In this document: positions 45,500 to 57,169 of the stretch, in pieces | Layout: each line of letters opens with the position of its first letter | Position numbering within the stretch: the stretch's first letter is position 1 | Assembly: GCF_003594915.1 (NCBI RefSeq) | Contig: NZ_QZCS01000001.1 | Span: 124,001 to 188,000, forward strand | Length of the DNA: 64,000 nt | DNA from: Enterobacter chuandaensis | GTDB taxonomy: Bacteria > Pseudomonadota > Gammaproteobacteria > Enterobacterales > Enterobacteriaceae | Direction: 5' to 3' | Program-made: the position numbers and the translations under genes | Notes under the pieces: model-generated | What the model was told of the DNA's origin: nothing | Databases searched by the model: none | What the model saw: the letters and a program-made list of their open reading frames with translations, nothing else

Positions 45500-46900
45500 T
45501 TACTCCTGTAGTGCGGAAGGGGTTGCCGGGCTAAGCTGCCCTGCGTCGGGTCTTACCTCACGCTTGCTGGCCAGCTCCCGGGCGATGGAATCCACCAGCC
45601 GGCTGTTGAGCTTATAGATGGAAAGCAGCGCCACCATGCAGAGGAACAGCGCGCACGGAATAAGGGTGAACAGCGCGTTGATGGTGGAGAGCACGTGTGG
45701 CGCCTGAGTGGCCTGGCCGGGCGCGTAATCCACCATGCCGAGCACCCAGCCGACCACCGCTCCGCCCAGCGCCAGGCCAAACTTGATGGCAAACAGCGCG
45801 GTGGAGAAGACCAGCCCGTCCAGGCGGCGGCCGCTGCGATGCTCTTCGTAGTCGACCACATCGGAGAACATGGTCCACTGCAGCGGCGTGGTGAGGTTCT
45901 GAATAAAGCTAAAGACGATGTTAAGGCCAAAGATCAGCCACACCTGCGAAGGCGGCAGGAAGAAAATCAGCGCGCCGAAAATGACGAAGGAAATAATCGT
46001 CCACTGATAGGCGCGTACGCGGTCAAATTTCCCCAGCAGGCGTTCGGATAATAATGCGCCGCTTAACGAGGCCACCATCCCGGAAACAATAAAGGCAAAA
46101 ACCAGTTCCGGGCGTAACAGCACATAGTTGACGTAATACATGGTGGCGGAGCCGCGCGTTACCACCGCCGTTAACAGCAAAATATTAAACACAAAAACAA
46201 TACGCCACTGGCTGTTCCCGGCCAGCAGTTTTAAATCGGTAAGCATGGAGCCGGAGGTATCATTGCGCGGGGAATAACGCTCGCGGGTCATCAGGAAACA
46301 GCAGAAAAACAGCACAATCCCCAGCAGCCCCATCAGGCTCATGGCGTAGAAATAGCCTTTCTGCACGTTGCCCTGGCCCAACAATGAAACCAGCGGCAGG
46401 GCAATGACCGTCACAATTAACCCGCCGATAAACGACAGGCCAAAACGCCACGACTGCAGGGAGTGACGCTCGCGCGGATCCAGCGTCAGCGCGCCCGGCA
46501 TGGCGCAATAAGGCACGTTAATGGCGGAGTAAATCAGACTTAAGATCGCGTAGGTCACGCAGGCATAAACGATTTTCGCCGTCGGCCCGACGTCCGGGAC
46601 GTAGAAGGTAATAAGGCAGCTTACGCCAAAGGGAATAGCAAACCACAGCAGCCATGGGCGGAAACGGCCATGACGCGTCCGGGTGCGGTCAACCAGCGCG
46701 CCAATGCACGGGTCGACAAACGCATCCACCACGCGCACCACTAAAAACATGGTACCCATGATCGCGGCAGGCAAACCAAAAACGTCCGTATAGAAATAAG
46801 CGAGAAATAACGTTGCCGTTTGCCAGACCAGCGCGCTGGCCATATCGCCTAAGCCATAACCTATTTTATCTTTGGTACGCAATACAGAGGAGAGTGTCAT
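45500..46900 (-). CDS. GPH-family sugar:cation symporter
   Basis: A 466-residue inner-membrane transporter of the glycoside-pentoside-hexuronide family (YicJ/XynB-type neighbours). Twelve hydrophobic segments and KDKIGYGLGDMASALVWQ, DAFVDPCIGALVDRTRTRHG and FRPWLLW are family motifs. The start MTLSSVL is used because AAGG lies upstream; the longer frame is rejected. It should import the glycoside that the GH3 enzyme cleaves. No dedicated regulator gene is adjacent. Confidence 0.9.
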   Translation of the reverse strand: MTLSSVLRTKDKIGYGLGDMASALVWQTATLFLAYFYTDVFGLPAAIMGTMFLVVRVVDAFVDPCIGALVDRTRTRHGRFRPWLLWFAIPFGVSCLITFYVPDVGPTAKIVYACVTYAILSLIYSAINVPYCAMPGALTLDPRERHSLQSWRFGLSFIGGLIVTVIALPLVSLLGQGNVQKGYFYAMSLMGLLGIVLFFCCFLMTRERYSPRNDTSGSMLTDLKLLAGNSQWRIVFVFNILLLTAVVTRGSATMYYVNYVLLRPELVFAFIVSGMVASLSGALLSERLLGKFDRVRAYQWTIISFVIFGALIFFLPPSQVWLIFGLNIVFSFIQNLTTPLQWTMFSDVVDYEEHRSGRRLDGLVFSTALFAIKFGLALGGAVVGWVLGMVDYAPGQATQAPHVLSTINALFTLIPCALFLCMVALLSIYKLNSRLVDSIARELASKREVRPDAGQLSPATPSALQE

Positions 46901-47087
46901 TGTTATTTGCCTTTTTATCAGGTTAAAACGTATTTCAACCAGTTGCGCATCTTCTGAAAGGAAATGCGCAGTAAGGCTCAAGTATTAGCAACGCGTTGCG
47001 CACTAACAATTGTCTTAATTAACAGACAAATTATGATATTTGGTTTTTTAGTTTATTTGTGATGGGGAGCAAATTAGCGGTGAAATA
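46901..47087. other. promoter region of the symporter-GH3 operon
   Basis: An AT-rich gap of 187 bases. It contains no gene and no clearly recognised operator; sugar-responsive regulators or CRP would be expected. Confidence 0.35.
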
Positions 47088-47119
47088 AAAAAGGCGAGGA
47101 ATAATATCCTCGCCTTTTT
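47088..47119. terminator. ppsA terminator
   Basis: AAAAAGGCGAGGA/TCCTCGCCTTTTT is a perfect 13-bp stem with loop ATAATA, T-rich on both sides. It ends ppsA and shields it from the upstream region. Confidence 0.93.
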
Positions 47120-47134
47120 CCGATCAGAATGGTG

Positions 47135-49513
<2,379 letters not shown>

Positions 49514-49602
49514 CGAAACAATCCTTTTGTGATATTTGATCGGAGTAAGTAACACCTGACTACGTATTTATACTGGCATATTTATTTGCGCTAAAAAAAC
49601 GG

Positions 49603-49616
49603 TGAATCGTGTAAGC
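49603..49616 (-). promoter_or_regulatory. candidate Cra (FruR) site of ppsA
   Basis: GGTGAATCGTGTAA matches the Cra consensus RSTGAAWCSNTHHW at 13 of 14 positions, 90 bases before the ppsA start. Cra activates ppsA in E. coli. Confidence 0.6.
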
Positions 49617-49848
49617 AATTTAAATTTTCAACTTTTCGGATAGTTTCCCACCAGCCAATAACCAGATGATTCATCTATATTCAGTCAGAAACCCCAAAAA
49701 TAAAGTCGCTATTTGAAAAATGAAATCCGCTTTTCAGGAAAACCAAAAACATCATTTCATTTTAAATTCAGATAACTTCTTTGCTGTGCAATTAACTTTT
49801 TTAATTTATGCTTTCAGACAATTACGTATGATATTCAGGGTGGGTAAA

Positions 49849-50682
49849 ATGGATAATGCTGTCGATCGTCACGTTTTTTATATTTCTGATGGTACGGCGA
49901 TCACCGCCGAGGTGCTGGGCCATGCGGTGATGTCGCAATTCCCCGTTTCGATTAACAGCATCACGCTGCCGTTTGTGGAAAATGAGAGCCGCGCCAAAGC
50001 GGTGAAGGACCAGATTGACGCCATCTTCCAGCAGACCGGCGTGCGCCCGCTGGTGTTCTACTCCATCGTTATTCCTGAGATTCGCCACATCATTCTGCAA
50101 AGTGAAGGCTTCTGCCAGGATATCGTGCAGGCGCTGGTGGCTCCGCTCCAGAGCGAGCTGAAGCTTGACCCGACGCCTATCGCGCACCGCACCCACGGGC
50201 TGAACCCCGGCAACCTGACCAAGTACGACGCGCGTATCGCCGCCATCGACTACACCCTGGCGCACGACGACGGGATTTCGCTGCGCAATCTCGACCAGGC
50301 GCAGGTGATTTTGCTTGGCGTGTCGCGCTGCGGCAAAACCCCGACCAGCCTCTATCTGGCGATGCAGTTTGGCATCCGCGCCGCCAACTACCCCTTTATT
50401 GCCGACGATATGGATAACCTGGTGCTGCCCGCTGCGCTCAAGCCGCTGCAGCACAAGCTGTTCGGCCTGACGATCAACCCGGAACGTCTTGCGGCGATCC
50501 GCGAAGAGCGCCGCGAGAACAGCCGCTACGCCTCGATGCGCCAGTGCCGCATGGAGGTTTCCGAAGTGGAGGCGCTCTACCGCAAAAACCAGATCCCGTG
50601 GCTGAACAGCACTAACTATTCGGTAGAAGAGATTGCCACCAAAATTCTCGACATCATGGGGCTTAACCGCCGCATGTACTAA
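49849..50682 (+). CDS. ppsR: PEP synthase regulatory protein PpsR
   Basis: A 277-residue bifunctional kinase/pyrophosphorylase of E. coli YdiA type. ADP-dependent phosphorylation and phosphate-dependent reactivation of PpsA are its known roles. [17 protein letters not shown] is the P-loop. The start [20 protein letters not shown] matches E. coli; the longer frame is rejected. Its last codon and stop overlap the aroH operator. Confidence 0.97.
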   Translation: MDNAVDRHVFYISDGTAITAEVLGHAVMSQFPVSINSITLPFVENESRAKAVKDQIDAIFQQTGVRPLVFYSIVIPEIRHIILQSEGFCQDIVQALVAPLQSELKLDPTPIAHRTHGLNPGNLTKYDARIAAIDYTLAHDDGISLRNLDQAQVILLGVSRCGKTPTSLYLAMQFGIRAANYPFIADDMDNLVLPAALKPLQHKLFGLTINPERLAAIREERRENSRYASMRQCRMEVSEVEALYRKNQIPWLNSTNYSVEEIATKILDIMGLNRRMY

Positions 50683-50693
50683 TACGCTAGTAC
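50676..50693. promoter_or_regulatory. TrpR operator of aroH
   Basis: GTACTAATACGCTAGTAC matches the TrpR consensus GTACTAGTTAACTAGTAC at 14 of 18 positions, with perfect GTACTA/TAGTAC arms. It overlaps the ppsR stop codon. TrpR represses aroH in E. coli. Confidence 0.75.
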
Positions 50694-50728
50694 GTTAGCT
50701 CAGATTCATGTATCATCCTTTTCAACAA

Positions 50729-50746
50729 CGGGGCGATGTCGCCCCG
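50729..50746. other. GC hairpin in aroH leader
   Basis: CGGGGCGA/TCGCCCCG is a perfect 8-bp stem with a two-base centre (in practice a four-base loop). No T run follows. It lies between the operator and aroH, so it may be the ppsR 3' end or an aroH leader structure. Confidence 0.45.
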
Positions 50747-50834
50747 AACTTGAAATCAGCAGGGATTGGTTTAATGTGATGCCCATCACTTCCCGGTAGT
50801 CTGCCGATGAAGCAAAAATTTTCTGAGACACGTC

Positions 50835-51881
50835 ATGAATAAAACCGATGAACTCCGCACTGCGCGCATAGACAGCCTGGTCACCCCGGCTGAGCTGGCC
50901 GAGCGGCACCCAGTTTCCGCCGCGGTCGCGGAACATGTGACGGCCTCCCGCCGCCGCATTGAAAAAATCCTCAATGGTGAAGACAAGCGTCTTCTGGTAG
51001 TGATTGGGCCCTGCTCCATCCACGATCTGGATGCCGCGATGGATTATGCAAAACGCCTTCAGGGGCTGCGGGATAAATACCAGCATCGCCTTGAGATTGT
51101 GATGCGCACCTACTTTGAAAAACCGCGCACCGTCGTGGGCTGGAAGGGGCTGATCTCCGACCCTGATCTTAACGGCAGCTACCGCGTGAACCACGGCATC
51201 GAGCTGGCGCGCAAGCTGCTGCTGCAGGTCAACGAGCTGGGCGTGCCGACGGCCACCGAGTTTCTTGATATGGTGACCGGGCAGTTTATCGCCGATCTCA
51301 TCAGCTGGGGCGCGATTGGCGCGCGCACAACCGAAAGCCAGATCCACCGCGAAATGGCTTCGGCCCTCTCCTGTCCGGTCGGCTTTAAAAACGGGACCGA
51401 CGGTAACACCCGGATTGCGGTCGATGCGATCCGCGCCTCGCGTGCCAGCCATATGTTCCTCTCACCGGATAAGAGCGGCCATATGACCATCTACCAGACC
51501 AGCGGTAACCCTTACGGGCATATCATTATGCGCGGTGGGAAGAAGCCTAATTACCATGCGGAAGATATTGCGGCAGCTTGCGAAACGCTGGCCGAATTCG
51601 ACCTGCCGGAACATCTGGTGGTGGATTTCAGCCACGGTAACTGCCAGAAGCAGCATCGCCGCCAGCTGGACGTCTGCGATGAGATCTGCCAGCAGATCCG
51701 CAGCGGCTCGACCGCCGTTGCCGGGATTATGGCCGAAAGCTTTATCAAAGAAGGCACGCAGAAAATCGTTGCCGGACAACAGATGGTGTACGGTCAGTCA
51801 ATCACCGACCCGTGCCTGAGCTGGGAAGACAGCGAGCTGCTGCTGGAGAAGCTGGCAGCTGCGGTTGATTCACGCTTCTGA
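50835..51881 (+). CDS. aroH: 3-deoxy-7-phosphoheptulonate synthase, Trp-sensitive
   Basis: A 348-residue DAHP synthase, the length of E. coli AroH. It joins PEP and erythrose 4-phosphate, the first step of aromatic amino-acid synthesis. LVVIGPCSIHD, KNGTDGN and DFSHGNCQKQHRRQ are active-site motifs. Placement after ppsR and under a TrpR operator marks it as the tryptophan-sensitive isozyme. Confidence 0.95.
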   Translation: MNKTDELRTARIDSLVTPAELAERHPVSAAVAEHVTASRRRIEKILNGEDKRLLVVIGPCSIHDLDAAMDYAKRLQGLRDKYQHRLEIVMRTYFEKPRTVVGWKGLISDPDLNGSYRVNHGIELARKLLLQVNELGVPTATEFLDMVTGQFIADLISWGAIGARTTESQIHREMASALSCPVGFKNGTDGNTRIAVDAIRASRASHMFLSPDKSGHMTIYQTSGNPYGHIIMRGGKKPNYHAEDIAAACETLAEFDLPEHLVVDFSHGNCQKQHRRQLDVCDEICQQIRSGSTAVAGIMAESFIKEGTQKIVAGQQMVYGQSITDPCLSWEDSELLLEKLAAAVDSRF

Positions 51882-51906
51882 TGTTATTGTCGGGTGGCGC
51901 CCTTCT

Positions 51907-51927
51907 CCCTCTCCCTCAGGGAGAGGG
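51907..51927. repeat. intergenic inverted repeat after aroH
   Basis: CCCTCTCCCT/AGGGAGAGGG with a one-base centre, preceded by CGGGTGGCGC. This is a common dispersed intergenic repeat of Enterobacter and Klebsiella; it may also act as aroH terminator. Confidence 0.7.
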
Positions 51928-51996
51928 TTGAGGTGAGGGAATCAGGCCGCACCTCCCCCTAAATTTGATCCCGTCACACAATTTTCACAAAAACGC

Positions 51997-52025
51997 TTGC
52001 CGTGAATTTGCAGTTTATTGATAAT
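51997..52025 (+). promoter_or_regulatory. candidate hemP promoter
   Basis: -35 TTGCCG and -10 GATAAT are 17 bases apart and the -10 is covered by the Fur box, so iron-loaded Fur would block it. Confidence 0.6.
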
Positions 52026-52038
52026 GATTATCATTGTT
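52020..52038. promoter_or_regulatory. Fur box of hemP-hmu
   Basis: GATAATGATTATCATTGTT matches the Fur consensus GATAATGATAATCATTATC at 16 of 19 positions. It controls the heme locus. Confidence 0.9.
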
Positions 52039-52063
52039 ACATTGATTGTTATTTATAAACATA

Positions 52064-52252
52064 ATGTCACCTACGGATAACAGCGCGGCAACGCCAGCAA
52101 AAAAACACACAGCACCGTCCCCTGCCCCTGGCGATCGTCGTATCGACAGTAAAACCCTGCTGGGTGACGAGGGCCGGGTGATTATCGAGCATGACGGCCA
52201 GCACTACCTGCTGCGCCAGACCCATGCCGGAAAATTGATTCTCACAAAATAA
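52064..52252 (+). CDS. hemP: hemin uptake protein HemP
   Basis: A 62-residue protein like E. coli YdiE (HemP). The C-terminal [20 protein letters not shown] and [14 protein letters not shown] are the family core. Its role in heme use is regulatory or accessory. ATG at 52064 is preferred over an upstream TTG; no clear ribosome site precedes it. First gene of the Fur-controlled locus. Confidence 0.93.
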   Translation: MSPTDNSAATPAKKHTAPSPAPGDRRIDSKTLLGDEGRVIIEHDGQHYLLRQTHAGKLILTK

Positions 52253-52324
52253 ACTAAACCCTTCGCCAGCCACCCAGGTGATCCCCAGGCAGCCAGCGCT
52301 TTCGATTCTTGATGGAGAGTTGCT

Positions 52325-54307
52325 ATGCCACACCTGCAATCCGCACGTTTACGCCCGTCCCTTCTGGCGCTGGCGATTGTCAGCACCCTGCCGGGCATCG
52401 CGTTTGCTGCCGCAGATGAAATCACCGTCACCGCGACAGGCAACGCCCGTAGCGCCTTTGAAGCCCCGATGATGGTGAGCGTGATTGACGCCACCGCCCC
52501 GGAAAAACAGACCGCCAGCTCAGCCGCCGACCTGCTGCGCAACGTGCCCGGCCTGACGCTGGACGGCACCGGCCGCACCAACGGTCAGGACGTTAACCTG
52601 CGCGGCTACGATCGCCGCGGCGTGCTGGTGCTGGTCGACGGCGTACGTCAGGGTACCGACACCGGTCATCTCAACAGCACGTTCCTCGATCCGGCGCTGA
52701 TCAAACGGATTGAAGTGGTGCGCGGGCCGTCTGCTCTGCTCTACGGCAGCGGCGCGCTGGGTGGCGTCATTTCCTATGATACCGTCGACGCCAACGATCT
52801 GCTGGAAGCGGGCAAAAACAGCGGATACCGCGTGTTTGGTACCGGCGCGACGGGGGATCACAGCCTCGGCCTGGGTGCCAGCGCCTATGGCCGTACCGAT
52901 ACCCTGGACGGTCTCGTGTCGTGGTCCAGCCGAGATCGCGGTGATATCCGCCAGAGTAACGGCGCGACGGCGCCAAACGACGAATCCATTAATAACATGC
53001 TGGCGAAAGGCAGCTGGAAGCTCGACCCGGCCCAGACGCTGAGCGGTGCGCTGCGCTACTACAACAACGCCGCGCAGGAGCCGAAAAACCCGCAAACTCC
53101 CGACGCCAACAGCAGCAATCCGATCACCGACCGCTCCACCATCCAGCGTGACGCGCAGCTTGGCTACCGCATTGCTCCCGAAGGGAACGACTGGCTGAAC
53201 GCCGAGGCAAAAGTCTACTGGTCCGAAGCGCGCATTAACGCCCAGAACATCGACAGCACCGGCGAGTTCCGCAAACAGACAACTAAAGGCGGTAAGGTGG
53301 AAAACCGTACCCGCCTGTTCAGCGACTCCTTTGCCTCTCACCTTCTGACCTACGGCGGGGAATACTACCGTCAGGAGCAGCATCCGGGCGGGGCCACCAC
53401 CGGCTTCCCGGAGGCGAAAATCGACTTCAGCTCCGGCTGGCTGCAGGATGAGATCACCCTGCGCGATCTGCCGGTGACCCTGCTGGGCGGCACACGCTAT
53501 GACAACTACCGCGGCAGCAGCGACGGCTACAACGATGTGGATGCCGATAAGTGGTCATCCCGCGCCGGGTTAACCGTCAGCCCAACCGACTGGCTGATGC
53601 TGTTCGGCTCTTACGCACAGGCCTTCCGCGCGCCGACCATGGGCGAGATGTATAACGATGCCAAACACTTCTCCATCGGCAGGTTTTACACTAACTACTG
53701 GGTGCCTAACCCGAACCTGCGCCCGGAAACCAACGAAACGCAGGAGTTTGGTTTCGGCCTGCGCTTTGACGACCTGATGCTCGCCAACGACGCGCTGGAG
53801 TTCAAGGCCAGCTATTTCGATACCAAAGCCAAAGACTACATCTCCACTACCGTCAATTTTGCCGCGGCGACCACCATGTCGTACAACGTCCCGAATGCAA
53901 AAATCTGGGGCTGGGACATGATGGCAAAATACTCTGCCGACCTCTTCAGCCTCGATCTGGCCTATAACCGCACGCGCGGAAAAGACACCGATACGGGCGA
54001 GTATATCTCCAGCATTAACCCGGACACCGTCACCAGCAAGCTGGACATTCCGGTAGCGCAAAGCGGTTTCTCCGTGGGCTGGATCGGCACCTTTGCCGAT
54101 CGTTCAACCCACGTCAGCAGCAGCTACAGCAAACAGCCGGGCTATGCGGTCAACGATTTCTACGTCAGCTACAAAGGCCAGGAGCAGCTCAAGGGCATCA
54201 CCACCACGCTGGTGCTCGGCAACGCCTTCGACAAAGAGTACTGGTCTCCGCAGGGTATTCCGCAGGACGGTCGTAACGGTAAGATTTTCGTGAGTTATCA
54301 GTGGTAA
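52325..54307 (+). CDS. hmuR: TonB-dependent heme receptor
   Basis: A 660-residue outer-membrane receptor. Signal peptide ending IAFAA, TonB box DEITVTATG, plug domain (DLLRNVPGLTLDGTGR) and a 22-strand barrel. The heme-receptor motifs FRAP (AFRAPTMGEMY) and NPNL (VPNPNLRPE) are both present, with a histidine in NDAKHFS between them. It takes heme from the medium or hemoproteins, powered by TonB. Good GGAG site before the ATG. Confidence 0.95.
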   Translation: MPHLQSARLRPSLLALAIVSTLPGIAFAAADEITVTATGNARSAFEAPMMVSVIDATAPEKQTASSAADLLRNVPGLTLDGTGRTNGQDVNLRGYDRRGVLVLVDGVRQGTDTGHLNSTFLDPALIKRIEVVRGPSALLYGSGALGGVISYDTVDANDLLEAGKNSGYRVFGTGATGDHSLGLGASAYGRTDTLDGLVSWSSRDRGDIRQSNGATAPNDESINNMLAKGSWKLDPAQTLSGALRYYNNAAQEPKNPQTPDANSSNPITDRSTIQRDAQLGYRIAPEGNDWLNAEAKVYWSEARINAQNIDSTGEFRKQTTKGGKVENRTRLFSDSFASHLLTYGGEYYRQEQHPGGATTGFPEAKIDFSSGWLQDEITLRDLPVTLLGGTRYDNYRGSSDGYNDVDADKWSSRAGLTVSPTDWLMLFGSYAQAFRAPTMGEMYNDAKHFSIGRFYTNYWVPNPNLRPETNETQEFGFGLRFDDLMLANDALEFKASYFDTKAKDYISTTVNFAAATTMSYNVPNAKIWGWDMMAKYSADLFSLDLAYNRTRGKDTDTGEYISSINPDTVTSKLDIPVAQSGFSVGWIGTFADRSTHVSSSYSKQPGYAVNDFYVSYKGQEQLKGITTTLVLGNAFDKEYWSPQGIPQDGRNGKIFVSYQW

Positions 54308-54330
54308 CGCATATTGAGAAGGAAGAGACA

Positions 54331-55359
54331 ATGAATCACTACACACGCTGGCTTGAGCTAAAAGAAGACAATCCGGGTAAATACGCGCGCGACATCGCAG
54401 GGTTAATGAACATCAGCGAAGCGGAGCTGACCTTTGCGCGCGTGGGCCATGACGCCTGGCGACTGCACGGTGAAATCCGCGAGATTTTAGGCGCGCTGGA
54501 AGCCGTGGGCGAAACCAAGTGTATCTGCCGCAACGAATACGCCGTTCACGAGCAGTTGGGCAGATTCACCAACCAGCATCTTAAAGGTCACGCCGGGCTG
54601 GTGCTGAACCCGCGCGCGCTGGATCTACGCCTGTTCCTCAACCAGTGGGCGAGCGCGTTCCACATCAGCGAAACCACCGCCCGCGGCGAGCGGCAGAGCA
54701 TTCAGTTCTTCGATCGTCAGGGCGATGCCCTGCTGAAGGTCTACACCACAGATAACACCGACCTCGCCGCCTGGGGCGACGTGCTGACCCGCTTTATTTT
54801 TGCCGATAATCCACCGCTTGAGCTGAAGGCTGCCGATGCGCCCGCTCACGCGGAACACGCAGATGCCGCTCTGGTGGACAAAGAGTGGCGCGCCATGACC
54901 GACGTGCACCAGTTCTTCAGTCTGCTGAAGCGCCACAACCTCAGCCGCCAGCAGGCGTTTCGCCTGGTGGGAGATGACCTCGCCTGTAAAGTCGAGAACA
55001 CCGCGCTGGCACAGCTGCTGGAAACCGCGCGTCAGGACGGGAACGAAATCATGATCTTCGTGGGCAACCGCGGCTGCGTGCAGATCTTCACCGGCTCGGT
55101 GGAAAAAGTCGTGCCGATGAAAGGCTGGCTGAACATCTTCAACCCAGCCTTTACCCTGCATCTGCTTGAGGAGACGATCGCGGAGAGTTGGGTGACACGT
55201 AAGCCGACGGCTGACGGTCACGTCACCAGCCTGGAGCTGTTTGCCGCCGACGGCACGCAAATCGCCCAGCTTTACGGACAGCGTACCGAAGGCGAACCGG
55301 AGCAGAGCCAGTGGCGCAGCCAGATTGACGCCCTGACGCCAAAAGGGCTGGCCGCATGA
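54331..55359 (+). CDS. hmuS: cytoplasmic heme-handling protein HmuS/ChuS
   Basis: A 342-residue HemS/ChuS-family protein with two tandem structural repeats (roughly 1-165 and 175-342). Members bind heme and, in some cases, open the ring to release iron. The start MNHYTRWLEL has GGAAGAG at suitable spacing, and a ten-residue extension is rejected. It overlaps hmuT by four bases. Confidence 0.94.
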   Translation: MNHYTRWLELKEDNPGKYARDIAGLMNISEAELTFARVGHDAWRLHGEIREILGALEAVGETKCICRNEYAVHEQLGRFTNQHLKGHAGLVLNPRALDLRLFLNQWASAFHISETTARGERQSIQFFDRQGDALLKVYTTDNTDLAAWGDVLTRFIFADNPPLELKAADAPAHAEHADAALVDKEWRAMTDVHQFFSLLKRHNLSRQQAFRLVGDDLACKVENTALAQLLETARQDGNEIMIFVGNRGCVQIFTGSVEKVVPMKGWLNIFNPAFTLHLLEETIAESWVTRKPTADGHVTSLELFAADGTQIAQLYGQRTEGEPEQSQWRSQIDALTPKGLAA

Positions 55360-56177
55360 AAACGTGGTTAGCCCTGCTGAGCGCCCTGCCTCTGGTGGCG
55401 TTTGCCGCCGCACAGGAGAAAATTGTCACCCTCGGCGGCGACGTGACCGAGATTGTCTATGCGCTTGGCGCGCAGTCTTCACTGGTCGCGCGCGACAGCA
55501 CCAGCCAGTGGCCGCAGGCGGCAAACGATCTGCCTGACGTGGGGTATTTACGTCAGCTAAACGCCGAAGGCATTTTGTCCATGCGCCCTACGCTGGTGCT
55601 GGCCAGCGCTCAGGCGCAACCGTCGCTGGCGCTAAAGCAGGTTGCACAAAGTCACGTCAGGGTGGTTACCGTTCCCGGCCGCAACGATCTGAGCGTCATT
55701 GAGGAAAAGGTTCGCGTGATTGCCGACGCCACGCACCGTGAAGCCGAGGGGGAAACCCTGCGCAATACGCTGCGTCAGGCGCTGGCGGCGCTGCCCTCAG
55801 CGTCCCTCAACAAACGGGTGCTGTTTATCCTCAACCATGGAGGAATGACCGCAATGGCCGCCGGACAGCAGACCGGTGCAGACGCCGCCATTCGTGCCGC
55901 CGGGCTACAGAACGCCATGCAGGGTTTCACCCGCTATCAGCCACTGTCGCAGGAGGGCGTGATTGCCAGCCAGCCCGATCTGGTGGTGATTTCGCAGGAC
56001 GGCATGAACGCGCTGGGCGGCGAGGAAAATCTGTGGAAGCTGCCCGGTCTGGCGCACACTCCAGCGGGACGGAACAGGCAGGTACTGGCGATTGATGATA
56101 TGGCGCTGCTGGGCTTCAGCGTGCGAACGCCGGAAGCCATCCAGCGGCTGCGCGCCAAAGCGGAGCAACTGCCCTGA
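55356..56177 (+). CDS. hmuT: periplasmic heme-binding protein HmuT
   Basis: A 273-residue class-III binding protein. Signal peptide ending VAFAA, then KIVTLGGDVTEIVYALGAQ and PDVGYLRQLNAEGILSMRPT. It passes heme from the periplasm to HmuUV. Its stop overlaps hmuU by one base (TGATG). Confidence 0.94.
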   Translation: MKTWLALLSALPLVAFAAAQEKIVTLGGDVTEIVYALGAQSSLVARDSTSQWPQAANDLPDVGYLRQLNAEGILSMRPTLVLASAQAQPSLALKQVAQSHVRVVTVPGRNDLSVIEEKVRVIADATHREAEGETLRNTLRQALAALPSASLNKRVLFILNHGGMTAMAAGQQTGADAAIRAAGLQNAMQGFTRYQPLSQEGVIASQPDLVVISQDGMNALGGEENLWKLPGLAHTPAGRNRQVLAIDDMALLGFSVRTPEAIQRLRAKAEQLP

Positions 56178-57169
56178 TGTCCCGGCGCATCAACCTGTCG
56201 CTATCGATGCTGACTGCGATCCTGAGCATCATGACGCTGGCGGCAACCGGGTTTGGAGCATTACACCTGCCGGTCAGCCTGCTGTGGAGCGGCAGCGATG
56301 AGGCGCTGCGTCAGATCTGGCTTACCATTCGCCTGCCCCGCGTACTGCTGGCGCTGGTGATTGGCGGCTCGCTGGCGCTGGCGGGGTGTGTGATGCAGGG
56401 ACTGTTCCGCAACCCGCTGGCGGACCCGGGTTTGCTGGGGATCAGCAGCGGCGCGGCGCTGGCGGTGGCGCTGTGGGTGGTCATTCCGATCGCGTTACCT
56501 GCCCTGATGATGCTGTATGCACCGATGCTTGCGGCGTTCCTTGGCGCACTGGCCGCAACCGTTATGATCTTCCTGCTCAGCCAGCAGCGTAACAGTTCCC
56601 TGTCCCGCCTGCTGCTGGTGGGGATCGCCATTAACGCCCTGTGCGGCGCGGCCGTCGGCGTGCTCTCCTGGCTCAGCAATGATGCCCAGCTTCGTCAGCT
56701 TTCACTCTGGGGGATGGGCAGTCTCGGTCAGGCGCAGTGGTCCACCCTGCTTGCGGTGACGTCGCTGATGGTGCCTGCGGTTCTGGCTATCTGGCGGCTG
56801 GCAGGCCCGCTCAACCTGCTGCAGCTGGGCGAAGAAGAGGCGCACTACCTCGGGGTGGATGTTGCCACGGTGCAGCGGATCCTGCTGCTGTGCAGCGCCC
56901 TGCTGGTCGCCGCGGCGGTGGCCGTCAGCGGCGTGATCGGCTTCGTTGGCCTTGTGGTGCCGCACCTGATGCGCATGTGGCTGGGAGCCGACCACCGGGC
57001 CGTCGTCCCCGGCTCGGTGCTGGCCGGTGCGCTGCTGTTGCTGGTTGCCGATACGCTGGCGCGCACGCTGGCCGCCCCGGCGGAAATCCCCGTCGGCTTG
57101 CTGACCAGCCTTCTCGGCGCGCCGTGGTTCCTGTGGCTTATCTTTCGTCGCGGAGGTACGCATGGCTGA
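56177..57169 (+). CDS. hmuU: heme ABC permease HmuU
   Basis: A 330-residue FecCD-family permease with about ten transmembrane helices. RLPRVLLALVIGGSLALAG, NPLADPGLLGISSGAALAV and GFVGLVVPHLMRMWLG are characteristic. Partner of HmuV and HmuT. Overlaps hmuV by eight bases. Confidence 0.95.
   Translation: MSRRINLSLSMLTAILSIMTLAATGFGALHLPVSLLWSGSDEALRQIWLTIRLPRVLLALVIGGSLALAGCVMQGLFRNPLADPGLLGISSGAALAVALWVVIPIALPALMMLYAPMLAAFLGALAATVMIFLLSQQRNSSLSRLLLVGIAINALCGAAVGVLSWLSNDAQLRQLSLWGMGSLGQAQWSTLLAVTSLMVPAVLAIWRLAGPLNLLQLGEEEAHYLGVDVATVQRILLLCSALLVAAAVAVSGVIGFVGLVVPHLMRMWLGADHRAVVPGSVLAGALLLLVADTLARTLAAPAEIPVGLLTSLLGAPWFLWLIFRRGGTHG

Noticed and set aside
52520..53383. 287-aa minus-strand open frame inside hmuR
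   Set aside because: Antisense shadow; the receptor frame carries all expected motifs.
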